A stretch of 64,000 nucleotides of DNA from Candidatus Woesearchaeota archaeon. GTDB lineage: Archaea > Nanobdellota > Nanobdellia > Woesearchaeales > DSVV01. Location of the stretch: positions 1 through 64,000 of the forward strand of contig JABJHR010000011.1 in NCBI GenBank assembly GCA_018661705.1, given 5' to 3'. Every line of letters begins with the position of its first letter. The first letter of the stretch is position 1. The position numbers were made by a program, and so were the translations under genes. Below are positions 16,827 through 24,944 of this stretch, in pieces. A model generated the notes under the pieces. The model saw nothing but the letters and a program-made list of their open reading frames with translations. It had not been told where the DNA came from and ran no database searches.

Positions 16827-17332
16827 TTGTTTTTTATTAAATTAAATTCTAAAATCAAGATTATTTTTAACCATTAATAAATTATAAAACCTCATGAAAA
16901 GAGATGATTTTTAGTTTTTAATCATTAATTAGTAGAAAAATTTCTTTTAACAAGGTTTACCGTCGGTAAACGCACCCCCTAAATTATACAAAATAGACAC
17001 AAAACTCCTTAATTTTATCCAAGTATAGGCAAACCTATATTCTCTAACATATAAATTAGAGTTTAGAAGTCTTTAAATAGTTGTTATAAGCATAAATAGA
17101 AGTATAATTGAGTTTTTTGGCGAAAACTCATCAATTTATTGGCGATTTCAAATTTCGGCGATACTTGTTGGCGCAAGTAACTTATTCTAAAGAGAGTATG
17201 GTATAAACTCATATATAAAGTTTTCGATAGTGAGAACTATATACTCAAGAACATATTTCATGAGAGATGGGCAATACTAGAACTAGATTACCACAAAAAA
17301 AAAAAAAACATAAAAAAGGGGAGGGGTTCAAC
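16827..17332 (+). promoter_or_regulatory. Long ftsZ upstream region with hairpin leader
   Basis: This region of 506 bases has no gene. A 7-bp inverted repeat, GTTTACC/GGTAAAC, lies at 16955-16971. TATA-like boxes are at about 17071-17080 (CTTTAAATAG) and 17210-17219 (CATATATAAA). Between them sit two exact hairpins with the same loop TTGGCG: 17110-17129 and 17163-17178. A third TTGGCG (17139-17144) can be held in a loop by AATTT/AAATT, and a fourth GGCG follows at 17157. If transcription starts near 17100 these form a structured 230-base leader of ftsZ. Confidence 0.55.
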
Positions 17333-18409
17333 ATGGACTTTATCGTAAAAAACGCAATGGAAAACGCAAACACATATAGTGGACAATTTGAGGTAGGCCA
17401 CGCAAATATCAAAGTAATTGGCTGCGGTGGCGCAGGCAATAATATGGTAAATTGGTTGTACAAGAAAGGTGTTAAAGGAGCAGAAATTATCGCTTGTAAC
17501 ACAGACAAACAACATTTAGATGTAACAGAAGCAGACAAAAAATTCTTAATTGGAACAGAAGTTACAAGAGGCTTAGGATGTGGTGGATTTCCACAAAAAG
17601 GTGCTGAAGCTGCTCAAGAATCTATAATGGAAATCAAAGATTCAATTAAAGGATCAGACATGATTTTTGTTTGTGCTGGTATGGGTGGTGGTACAGGTAC
17701 TGGATCCGCACCAATTGTAGCATCTGCAGCAAGAGACACTGGAGCAATTGTTATTGGAACAGTAACAATGCCTTTCAAAATTGAAAGAGCAAGAGTGGAT
17801 AAAGCTGAATTTGGTCTTGCACAACTAAGAGAAGTTTCTGACACAGTAATTGTAATTGACAATAATAGATTAGTACAAATTGCAGGTAACTTACCTATAC
17901 AACAAGCATTTGCTGTAGCTAACGAATTAATTGCAACAATGATTAAAGGCATTGTAGAAACAATTGCAGTTCCTTCATTAGTAAACCTAGACTTTGCAGA
18001 CGTCAAAACAATCATGACAAATGGCGGAGTAGCAGCAATTGGTGTAGGCGCATCTGATACAAACAACAGAGTAGATGAAGCTGTTAATGGAGCATTAAGT
18101 AATCCATTATTAGACATCAACTACGAAGGTGCAACAGGAGCATTAATCCATGTACACGGTGGACCAGACCTAACTTTGGAAGAAATTAACAAAGTTGGAG
18201 AACTAGTTACTGAAACAATGGATGATGATGCAAACTGCATTTGGGGAGCAAGAGTCAGCGATGATATGAAAGGCAGATTAACTGTTATGACAATCATCAC
18301 AGGTGTTCAATCTCCCTGGATCCTAGGAAAGTGCGCAGACAGAAATAAAGAATATGAAAGTGAAATGGAAGCTGTGAACAACGAACTAGGAATTGAAATA
18401 ATCAGGTAA
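17333..18409 (+). CDS. ftsZ: Cell division GTPase FtsZ
   Basis: This tubulin homologue polymerises into the division ring. The protein has 358 residues. The N-terminal GTPase domain has CGGAGNNMVNWL, the tubulin signature GMGGGTGTGSA (116-126) and the T7 catalytic loop LVNLDFADVKTIM (about 217-229). The C-terminus lacks a long tail. The start at 17333 is supported by GGGGAGGGG just upstream. The longer frame from 17267 runs through a run of 14 A and is unlikely. SepF, its usual archaeal membrane anchor, is encoded at 53184-53588. Structured sequences flank the gene on both sides. Confidence 0.97.
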   Translation: MDFIVKNAMENANTYSGQFEVGHANIKVIGCGGAGNNMVNWLYKKGVKGAEIIACNTDKQHLDVTEADKKFLIGTEVTRGLGCGGFPQKGAEAAQESIMEIKDSIKGSDMIFVCAGMGGGTGTGSAPIVASAARDTGAIVIGTVTMPFKIERARVDKAEFGLAQLREVSDTVIVIDNNRLVQIAGNLPIQQAFAVANELIATMIKGIVETIAVPSLVNLDFADVKTIMTNGGVAAIGVGASDTNNRVDEAVNGALSNPLLDINYEGATGALIHVHGGPDLTLEEINKVGELVTETMDDDANCIWGARVSDDMKGRLTVMTIITGVQSPWILGKCADRNKEYESEMEAVNNELGIEIIR

Positions 18410-18735
18410 ATTTATTTTACCTTTTTTTTATCCACATGAAAGCACAATACTTGATTCATTAAATTTGGGATGTAGTGCTACGCTACATTGTACTTTCATG
18501 GGATCCTAAAAATTGGCATTTGTGGCCAATTTTTATGATTTATTTTATTATTATCACATTCACAAAATCACCGGTGAGATCACACTCATTACCCCAAGTC
18601 TTTGTGTGGTATAAGAACTTCTTGCCTTCAGGTTTTTCACCCCCAACACACTCGAACTCCTGAAGGCATTTTTATTCTCTAGATATTACCAGATTTTTAT
18701 TAAACTTTATAAACCAAACACCATTATTTCCACAT
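18410..18735 (+). other. Structured region downstream of ftsZ
   Basis: The 326 bases between ftsZ and dphB hold three strong hairpins. 18435-18500: stem CATGAAAG-ACAA/TTGT-CTTTCATG stacked on TGTAG/CTACA, with a 23-base one-sided loop. 18507-18535: an 11-bp perfect stem, TAAAAATTGGC. 18623-18668: a 10-bp perfect stem TGCCTTCAGG/CCTGAAGGCA, 26-base loop, followed by TTTTTATTC. The last looks like a terminator; the first could be part of a small RNA. A TATA box (CTTTATAAA) near 18703-18711 serves dphB. Confidence 0.5.
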
Positions 18736-19518
18736 ATGTTATACCTAATTGGCCTTGGCCTTGGAAATGAAAAAGATATCACAGTTAATGGTTTAAAAGC
18801 CGTTAAAGAATGTGATGTTGTGTATTTAGAGAATTATACTTCAAAATTGCAGTGTGATCTTAGTAAGTTAGAAGAATTGTATGGAAAAAAGATTATATTA
18901 GCAGAAAGAGGAGATGTTGAAGGGGATGAATCCAAAGGTATGAACCCAATATTAGAAGATGCTAAGACTAAAAAAGTTGCTCTACTTGTAATTGGAGATC
19001 CTATGGGAGCTACAACTCATACTGATATGTTATTGAGATGTAAAGAATTAGGAATTGAATTCAAAGTTATACATAATACTTCAATACTAAATGCAATTGG
19101 AATTGTTGGACTAGAACTATATAAATTTGGAAAAACAACTTCAATTCCATTTCCAGAACCAAGTTTTCAACCAGAAACTGCATATGATGTTCTTAAATTA
19201 AATAAAAGAAATGGAATGCACACATTATGTCTTCTTGATTTAAGACCAAGTGAAGAAAGATTTATGACAGTGAATGATGGAATTAAGATCCTATTAGATA
19301 TTGGTAAGAAAAAAGTTAAAGACAAGAAAGAGAAAAAAGCATTATTTAAAGAAGATACATTCTGCATAGGATGTGCAAGAATCGGTAATGATAATTTTAT
19401 AAAAGCTGGAAAAGCTAAAGATTTATTAGAAATTGATTTTGGCGGATATCCACATTGTTTAATTATTCCTGGCAAATTACATTTTGTTGAGGAAGAAGCA
19501 ATGGGATTGTGGAAATGA
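18736..19518 (+). CDS. dphB: Diphthine synthase (DphB)
   Basis: This SAM-dependent methyltransferase methylates the modified histidine of elongation factor 2 on the way to diphthamide. The 260-residue protein opens with MLYLIGLGLGNEKDITVNGLKAV and has VALLVIGDPMGATTHTDML (about 88-106), both characteristic of the DphB/cobalamin-methyltransferase fold. The target, aEF2, is encoded in this window with the acceptor histidine present. The ATG follows TTTATAAACC by about 25 bases, suggesting a leaderless mRNA. It is convergent with corA; a three-way-junction element lies between. Confidence 0.95.
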   Translation: MLYLIGLGLGNEKDITVNGLKAVKECDVVYLENYTSKLQCDLSKLEELYGKKIILAERGDVEGDESKGMNPILEDAKTKKVALLVIGDPMGATTHTDMLLRCKELGIEFKVIHNTSILNAIGIVGLELYKFGKTTSIPFPEPSFQPETAYDVLKLNKRNGMHTLCLLDLRPSEERFMTVNDGIKILLDIGKKKVKDKKEKKALFKEDTFCIGCARIGNDNFIKAGKAKDLLEIDFGGYPHCLIIPGKLHFVEEEAMGLWK

Positions 19519-19576
19519 TTGTTTTAATATAGAGAATTCTTAGTAGATAATTAAAAAAAGATAATAATAAAAGAAA

Positions 19577-19612
19577 AGTCCTAGTGAGAAAAGAGCATCC
19601 GCAATTGTTAAA
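19577..19612 (+). repeat. Short repeat module preceding three-way-junction copy B
   Basis: GTGAGAAAAGAGCATCCGC and the following AATTGTT match the sequence at 53691-53725. In both places it lies downstream of a stop codon and about 25-40 bases before a three-way-junction element, so the two parts appear to travel or function together. Confidence 0.45.
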
Positions 19613-19637
19613 GAGTTTATTGCTCTAAGATTATGAT

Positions 19638-19738
19638 ACAAAAAACAACAGCAAGGCCAGGCGAGGTGAAACCGAGTAGTATTTTTTCGACAAGATGGAG
19701 AAAAAATGCGTCTGTGCCATTGTTGTTGTTGTTTTTTG
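19638..19738 (+). ncRNA. Three-way-junction element, copy B
   Basis: Basal stem AAAAAACAACAGCAA-GGC with GCC-TTGTTGTTG and T-run. P2 is GGT/ACC (19665-19667, 19671-19673), linker GAGTA (19674-19678). P3 is GTATTTTTTC/GAAAAAATGC (19679-19688, 19700-19709), then GTCTG. It lies between the convergent dphB and corA genes and its T-run could end dphB transcription. Confidence 0.6.
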
Positions 19739-19766
19739 CCCAGACAGAATTAAATAAGATAACAAA

Positions 19767-20687
19767 TTATAACCATTTCTTTTTCTTAAAGAATAATAAC
19801 ATAATCATTATTGATACCAACATTAAACCTAATGCGAAAATATAACCATATTGCCATTGAAGTTCTGGCATGAATTGGAAGTTCATACCATACAAACCAG
19901 TAATTAAAGTAGGCAACATGATAAGAGTAGCCATTATTGTAAAAGATTTCATAACTTTGTTAAGCTCATTTGACATTGCGTTAAGATGTGTATTAACAAT
20001 CTCTGTTAATCTTTCTCTAGAAATTGCTTCTTCATCAATAAGTTGTCTTGCATCCTGATAAAGATCCTCAAATAAACTATCCCTTAATCTGAATAATTCA
20101 CCATGCCTTAAACATTTTAAAACCTCTACATTATATTTAAGAGCTTTTCTAAAGTAAATTAATGTTCTTTTTAGAGGGAAAACTGCATCTGCATAGTCTT
20201 TATCTGCCCTTTTCAAGACCTCTGTCTCAATTGCATCAATAAAATCTTCTATTTTATCTAACTCTGCTTCAAAATTATTAATAACTCTTTCTAAAATGAA
20301 ATGCAAAAATCCATAGATGTCTCTGACATTAGTCTTATATATGTTTTCATGCAATTCAGTAACTGACTTAAGTTCATTTCGATGAATTGTAATAATATAA
20401 TTTTTTTTAACGTAAATTCCTAAGGTTCCCGTGTAAACATGGCCTTTATCAAGTGGAGCATTAAAAATAACATAAGAGTAATTTTTGCTTTTCTCAACCC
20501 TAGGCCTTTCTAATGGATCAAGTGATACAATCAAATCACCATAAGCAATACCTAATTTAGAAGATAATGCTTTTAATTCATCTCTTGTTGGATCAAGAAG
20601 ATCTAACCAAATTAACTTTTTAGAATGATCTATGTAAGGATTTACTAACTTCTCGAACCTCTTTTTTTTAATGTAAGCTTCAACCAT
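19767..20687 (-). CDS. corA: CorA-type magnesium/cobalt transporter
   Basis: This pentameric cation channel has two C-terminal membrane helices. The selectivity signature GMN is present (YGMNFQFMPE) between TM1 (FTIMATLIMLPTLITGL) and TM2 (YIFALGLMLVSIMIMLLFF), ending in the usual lysine-rich tail. The cytoplasmic domain (about 1-240) is of normal size. From the ATG at 20687 the protein has 306 residues. The frame extends to 20783, but that would run into the upstream palindrome, so 20687 is preferred. It is divergent from the MATCAP-like gene. Confidence 0.93.
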   Translation of the reverse strand: MVEAYIKKKRFEKLVNPYIDHSKKLIWLDLLDPTRDELKALSSKLGIAYGDLIVSLDPLERPRVEKSKNYSYVIFNAPLDKGHVYTGTLGIYVKKNYIITIHRNELKSVTELHENIYKTNVRDIYGFLHFILERVINNFEAELDKIEDFIDAIETEVLKRADKDYADAVFPLKRTLIYFRKALKYNVEVLKCLRHGELFRLRDSLFEDLYQDARQLIDEEAISRERLTEIVNTHLNAMSNELNKVMKSFTIMATLIMLPTLITGLYGMNFQFMPELQWQYGYIFALGLMLVSIMIMLLFFKKKKWL

Positions 20688-20730
20688 TAAGTGTTTAATT
20701 GATGTAATTATATTTAAAGCTTTGGGAAAA

Positions 20731-20815
20731 GGGTGAAAAGGGATTTGGGGTTGTGGGCTAGGGATTAGTGAGTAACAACACAAGTATCCCTAACCCCTCT
20801 TTCACATGTTATCAA
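20731..20815. repeat. Palindrome in the corA/20879 divergent region
   Basis: Inner perfect arms TAGGGAT/ATCCCTA are flanked by GGGGTT/AACCCC and GTGAAA/TTTCAC. It lies between two divergent starts, so termination is less likely than regulation or a repeat remnant. AGATTTAAATA just after it could be the TATA box of the 20879 gene. Confidence 0.5.
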
Positions 20816-20878
20816 AAGATTTAAATACCCCCACACAAACAAAAATAATGAAGTTCTCAAAAAAAAACAGGAATTAAA

Positions 20879-22075
20879 ATGCCAACAAACAAAGAAATTG
20901 ATAAAAGTCTTGATAAAATCAGTAAAAAGATCTCTTTTTTTGCAATTAATCCTGTGAATGAAGAAGCTGAAAAAAAGAAATTCTTCAAAGATAAAAAATA
21001 TCAACCAGTATTTGAATATGAACCTTACACACATGACATTGACAAACTACAAACACAATTAAGAGATGTTTCCCCTGATAATTCTGAACTAGGAAAAATT
21101 CTAAAGCAAGCAAGGAATATTTATTATGCAAACCTTAACATGATAAAAAGTAGAGGTAAAGATAATTTTACAAAATATTCTATTTTATGTTATGGTGCAC
21201 CTGATAAAGACCTTGTAAAAGAAGCAAGAAAAATACTTAAGTCAAAAAGACCAATAAAAGAAAAAAAAGATTTAACAACTGCCCAAGTTATTAGTAGAAT
21301 GAAATACGCTTTTATTAAATATGGGTTTAGTTGGAAGATTGTAGAAAAAGAAATGGCTGCATGTGCAGCTGTCAACGGCAAAAAAAAGGAATTAATAATT
21401 AAAAAAGGCCAAAGGTTTTCGAAAAAGTTCTTGAAAAGATTAATTGTACATGAAATTGGAACACATATTCTAAGAACTGAAAATGGTGCACATCAACCTT
21501 ACAAAATATTTGAGAGAGGTCTTCCAAATTATTTAATGACAGAAGAAGGATTAGCAGTTACAAACGAAGAAATTAATCATTGCCTAGATATTGCGATCCT
21601 AAGAAGGTATGCAGCAAGAGTTATAGCAGTAGACACTGCCCTAAAAAAAGGATTTAGAAAAGTCTATGAAGAATTAACAAAATATCTTGATAAAGACTTA
21701 GCATGGAGAACAACTGTAAGAGTAAAAAGAGGTTTAGGTGATACATCTAAACCAGGCGGCTGTACAAAAGATTTTGCTTATCTTAGAGGATATTTTGCTG
21801 TGAAAAGATATACTGAAGCAGGTAATGATTTACAAAAACTGTATTATGGAAAAGTTGGAATACAACATGTTGAAATGCTAGATAAAATTCCGGGGTTGGT
21901 AGAACCAGAATTATTACCAACATTCAGATATTTAAGATATTTTATTGAACACTTTGAAGGCTTACTAAAAAGCGTTATTTTACTAGATATTCCCCCATTT
22001 AATCTTACATTCAGACTGATAAAGAACAATATCAAAGGACTTTCTTTAAGGAAGATGTTCAATGGGAAAAAATAG
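20879..22075 (+). CDS. MATCAP/DUF1704-like metallopeptidase
   Basis: The 398-residue protein has the unusual zinc motif HExxxH (HEIGTH, 191-196) and a downstream EEGLA (222-226). This pair defines the DUF1704 (QEGLA) family, which includes the eukaryotic tyrosine carboxypeptidases MATCAP/TMCP. The zinc-site helix and the segment RTENGAHQPYKIF are well kept, so an active peptidase is likely. Known eukaryotic members trim the tubulin C-terminal tyrosine; the archaeal substrate is unknown. The sequence starts with lysine-rich helices. Element D follows on the opposite strand about 35 bases after the stop. Confidence 0.85.
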   Translation: MPTNKEIDKSLDKISKKISFFAINPVNEEAEKKKFFKDKKYQPVFEYEPYTHDIDKLQTQLRDVSPDNSELGKILKQARNIYYANLNMIKSRGKDNFTKYSILCYGAPDKDLVKEARKILKSKRPIKEKKDLTTAQVISRMKYAFIKYGFSWKIVEKEMAACAAVNGKKKELIIKKGQRFSKKFLKRLIVHEIGTHILRTENGAHQPYKIFERGLPNYLMTEEGLAVTNEEINHCLDIAILRRYAARVIAVDTALKKGFRKVYEELTKYLDKDLAWRTTVRVKRGLGDTSKPGGCTKDFAYLRGYFAVKRYTEAGNDLQKLYYGKVGIQHVEMLDKIPGLVEPELLPTFRYLRYFIEHFEGLLKSVILLDIPPFNLTFRLIKNNIKGLSLRKMFNGKK

Positions 22076-22110
22076 TTGTTTTATTTCTAAAAAGTTAATT
22101 TTGTTAATAA

Positions 22111-22213
22111 CAAAAACCCAGCCATCCATGGCAGCACATACGGACTTTTCTTCGTTTCACTCAAAAAAATCCTATTCGTCTTCGACTCACATGTGCGCCA
22201 TGGCTGGGTTTTT
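22111..22213 (-). ncRNA. Three-way-junction element, copy D
   Basis: Read on the minus strand: AAAAACCCAGCCATGGC pairs with GCCATGG-ATGG-CTGGGTTTTT, leaving the same ATGG bulge as other copies. GCACAT/ATGTGC continues the stem. P2 is GTC/GAC with a GAA loop, linker GAATA, P3 GGATTTTTTT/GAAAAGTCC, then GT. This is the most stable copy by eye. It is antisense to both neighbouring genes. Confidence 0.65.
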
Positions 22214-22251
22214 AGAAAAACCATTTAAATCACAAAAGTATTTCTACAGAT

Positions 22252-23760
22252 ATGACCAAAATAATCTTAGATTGTTACACTGATGAACCAGCAGGATTAG
22301 GTGTTCCTCCATATATTGGAACCTATCCAAGATATTTGTTTGGTAAATTAATGAGTGAAAAGAGAAAGAACGAAGAAGTGTATTATTTTACAATTGATGA
22401 TTTAAGATTATTCCTAAAACATAAAAATAAAAAGCCTGAAACTAAGACACATGAAAAAACAAATATTACAATCCATAATTTAACTAAGAATTCTCAGAAT
22501 TTTAAAGAAATCTTTGAAAGTGCAAAGGAAATATATGTTGTTTTAGGTGTGCATGTGCCTGGAAAATATTTAACAGCTGTTCCTGCCACAATACATGAAA
22601 TAAATACCTTGTTTAAAGAACTATTAAAAAGACATTGTATTACTGCAAAAAGAATCTTAACTGGGCCAGCAGCAACTGAATTTGGAACAAGGTTAGAAGG
22701 GGGAAAGTTTGCAGAGAAACAAGACTTAAGTTTATTTAATACAGTTACTCCCGAAATTGTTTCTGATTATGGAGAAATTGCAAAATATGCTGTTCTTGGA
22801 GTGGAAATTGTTGATCAAATTGTAAATAAAGAAGGATGGAATTATGTAATTGCTGAAATTGAAACTGCAAGAGGGTGTGGCAAAGGTGTTGCATGTAGTT
22901 TTTGTACAGAGCCATTAAAAAATAAACTTGAATTTAGAAAAGTTAAAGATATTGTAGATGAAGTTAAAGCACTTAACAAACAAGGTGTGAAATATTTTAG
23001 ATTAGGAAAACAAAGTGATTTCTTTGCATGGGATGCTTCTGATATTAAGAAACTTTTAAGCGGCATAAGGAAGGAATGTAATATAGATGTATTACATATT
23101 GATAATATTGACCCTGTTCGTGCTGATGAAGAAAAAGTAAAATTAGTTGTTGAACATTGCACCAGTGGAAATATAGCAGCAATGGGTGTTGAAAGCTTTG
23201 ATGCAGAAGTTGTAAAGAAAAACAATCTCAATTCTAATCCTGAAGTTACAATGAGGGCAATAAAATTAATCAATAAAATTGGGGCAGAAAGAGGAGAGAA
23301 TGGAATGCCTAAATTTGTGCCAGGATTAAACATTATTTTTGGTTTAATTGGAGAAGGTAAAAAAACACAAGAAGCAAATATGAAATATTTACAAGAGATT
23401 CTTGATTCTGAACTGTTGTTAAGAAGAATTAATATTAGACAAGTTGCTGTTTTTCCAGGAACGCAACTAGAAAAAGAAGCAGGGAATAAATATCTTAGAA
23501 AAAATAAGAAATATTATTGGAAATGGAGAAATGAAATTAGACAGAAAATAGATAATGTAATGCTAAAGAAGCTTGTTCCTAAAGATTTAGTGTTGAAAGA
23601 TTGCATTGCAGAGATTTATGATGGAAAAACTACGTTTTTAAGACAAATTGGAACATATCCATTGATAATTGGAGTTAAAGAAAGGCTAGAATTAGGTAAA
23701 TTCTATAATATTAAGGTTACAGGGCATATGTTAAGGAGTATTGTAGGAGAAGTAGTGTGA
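22252..23760 (+). CDS. Archaeal radical SAM protein with TRAM domain (COG1031-like)
   Basis: The 502-residue protein starts with LDCYTDEPAGLGVPPYIGTYPRY, the signature opening of an archaeal radical SAM family of unknown function (COG1031). The iron-sulphur cysteines are Cys209, Cys215 and Cys218 (ARGCGKGVACSFC), a wider spacing than the standard C-x3-C-x2-C. The TIM-barrel part extends to about 420. The C-terminal 70 residues end in a TRAM-like small beta barrel (GKFYNIKVTGHMLRSIVGEVV), as in methylthiotransferases and RNA methylases that bind RNA. An RNA-modifying role is an inference. Confidence 0.85.
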   Translation: MTKIILDCYTDEPAGLGVPPYIGTYPRYLFGKLMSEKRKNEEVYYFTIDDLRLFLKHKNKKPETKTHEKTNITIHNLTKNSQNFKEIFESAKEIYVVLGVHVPGKYLTAVPATIHEINTLFKELLKRHCITAKRILTGPAATEFGTRLEGGKFAEKQDLSLFNTVTPEIVSDYGEIAKYAVLGVEIVDQIVNKEGWNYVIAEIETARGCGKGVACSFCTEPLKNKLEFRKVKDIVDEVKALNKQGVKYFRLGKQSDFFAWDASDIKKLLSGIRKECNIDVLHIDNIDPVRADEEKVKLVVEHCTSGNIAAMGVESFDAEVVKKNNLNSNPEVTMRAIKLINKIGAERGENGMPKFVPGLNIIFGLIGEGKKTQEANMKYLQEILDSELLLRRINIRQVAVFPGTQLEKEAGNKYLRKNKKYYWKWRNEIRQKIDNVMLKKLVPKDLVLKDCIAEIYDGKTTFLRQIGTYPLIIGVKERLELGKFYNIKVTGHMLRSIVGEVV

Positions 23761-24052
23761 ATTCTCGGAAATTTATCAGTGGACATTCGAAAATTTAGTT
23801 GTCTAATGGATATTAAGGCTTCCTATTGTTAAATTCATATATCTTAGCCATTATTGCCCTAACCACTAGACATGTTGGTGTGAGATATATAAAGAATAAA
23901 ATTTTATTAATTATAGAAAAAGACACGCAGAAGTTCTAAATAATTATTTTAGGTCTTTTGATACAAAAATAAATTATGAACTTACGCTAAACTTCTTTTT
24001 CTTAAAAGTTCCAAACTTAGTAGATAAAATAAAAAGTTTGGAGGTAAAAAAT
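23761..24052. other. Intergenic region with tRNA-D-arm-like inverted repeat and SD-masking hairpin
   Basis: The part 23800-23875 is an imperfect inverted repeat whose two arms, each read 5' to 3' on its own strand, resemble tRNA D-arms (GTCTAATGGATATTAAGGC on plus; GTCTAGTGGTTAGGGC on minus). No matching acceptor or T-arm is found. Closer to the next gene, CCAAACTT (24011-24018) and AAGTTTGG (24034-24041) pair and would cover part of the GGAGGT ribosome site of the nuclease gene. Confidence 0.4.
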
Positions 24053-24820
24053 ATGTATGTAAAACTAAAAAAAGGTGAACAAAAAAAGTTAGTAATAACA
24101 GCCATAGCAAAAGCAGGAAGTGAAAGAAAATTGTGTGTTAAGATTGAAGTACCAAAAGGCTCATTATACAAATATAAAAATGAAATAACAAATATCCCTT
24201 GTGATAGGTTTAATAAGATTCTACAATATTTGGGAGATAGAAATAATAAGTCTAAGAGTTATATAATTGAAATCTTACCAAAAAATTGGGGAAGACAAAA
24301 AGGAGGTATTAATTGTATTTTGAAAAAGAAAAGTAGAGGAATATTTGAAGAAACAATAAGACGATTGAATGAAAATAGTTCAAAATGGCACAAAAAAATG
24401 AAATTGATTGATCCAATCAAATATCACAGGTCACAATTTGAAAAATTCATGAAAGTAGGTAGAGGTTACAATTATGCATTAAATAATGGAATTAAAGTAA
24501 GAAATAAGTTGGAGCAATATATTGGCAATTACCTCATTAAATTAGGATTAGAATTTGAATATGAACCATTATTAAAAATAAAGGAAAAGGTGTATTTTCC
24601 TGATTTTAGGATTAAAGACAAGATAATTGAAGTTACTGGATGGCAACACCCATCTAAAGAAAGATTATTATATCTCTCTTCTAAGATTCATAATTATAAT
24701 GCAAATAGGTGTAAAATCATATTATTTGTACCTTTAAAAATCCGTAAATTTTATAAAGCAATGGATTGTCCACTAATATCAACCTTACCTAAGCTTAAAG
24801 AACATATAATGCCTCCATAG
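24053..24820 (+). CDS. Putative PD-(D/E)XK-like nuclease with HTH, abutting tRNA-Asn
   Basis: The 255-residue protein starts at ATG 24053, set by GGAGGT seven bases before; the TTG at 24038 is not preferred. The N-terminus (about 15-70) reads as a helix-turn-helix (IEVPKGSLYKYKNEITNIPCDRFNKILQYLG). The C-terminus has a nuclease-like core: VRNKLEQYIGNYLIKLGLEFEYE, then YFPDFRIKDKIIEVTGW. The order E, PD, ExT resembles PD-(D/E)XK or Vsr-like homing enzymes, though the usual ExK lysine is replaced. The stop codon TAG is bases 8-10 of the following tRNA-Asn gene. A homing or intron-associated role is plausible but unproven. Confidence 0.6.
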   Translation: MYVKLKKGEQKKLVITAIAKAGSERKLCVKIEVPKGSLYKYKNEITNIPCDRFNKILQYLGDRNNKSKSYIIEILPKNWGRQKGGINCILKKKSRGIFEETIRRLNENSSKWHKKMKLIDPIKYHRSQFEKFMKVGRGYNYALNNGIKVRNKLEQYIGNYLIKLGLEFEYEPLLKIKEKVYFPDFRIKDKIIEVTGWQHPSKERLLYLSSKIHNYNANRCKIILFVPLKIRKFYKAMDCPLISTLPKLKEHIMPP

Positions 24821-24932
24821 CTTAGACACATGCCCTTTTGGGATGTGGAGCAACGGTTCGAGCGTGCGCATTCGTAATTGAATCACGAAACTGTTAATCG
24901 CAAGGTCCCCAGTTCAAATCTGGGTGGAGGCG
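24811..24932 (+). tRNA. tRNA-Asn(GUU) with two predicted introns
   Basis: Acceptor GCCTCCA (24811-24817) pairs with TGGAGGC (24925-24931), discriminator G at 24932, no encoded CCA. T-arm CCCAG-TTCAAAT-CTGGG. The anticodon loop CTGTTAA (24891-24897) has GTT at 24893-24895. A standard 73-base tRNA is obtained only if two inserts are removed: about 24826-24853 in the D-loop (containing hairpin CACAT/ATGTG) and about 24869-24889 in the 5' anticodon stem (hairpin TTCGT/ACGAA). Exact splice points can shift by a base or two. Both positions are non-canonical. The first ten bases also encode the end of the upstream nuclease gene. Confidence 0.9.
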
Positions 24933-24944
24933 TTTATTTTCATT

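Noticed and set aside
17267-17332. Extended N-terminus for FtsZ
   Set aside because: It passes through 14 consecutive A and a Lys/Gly-rich stretch, and GGGGAGGGG directly before 17333 marks the real start.
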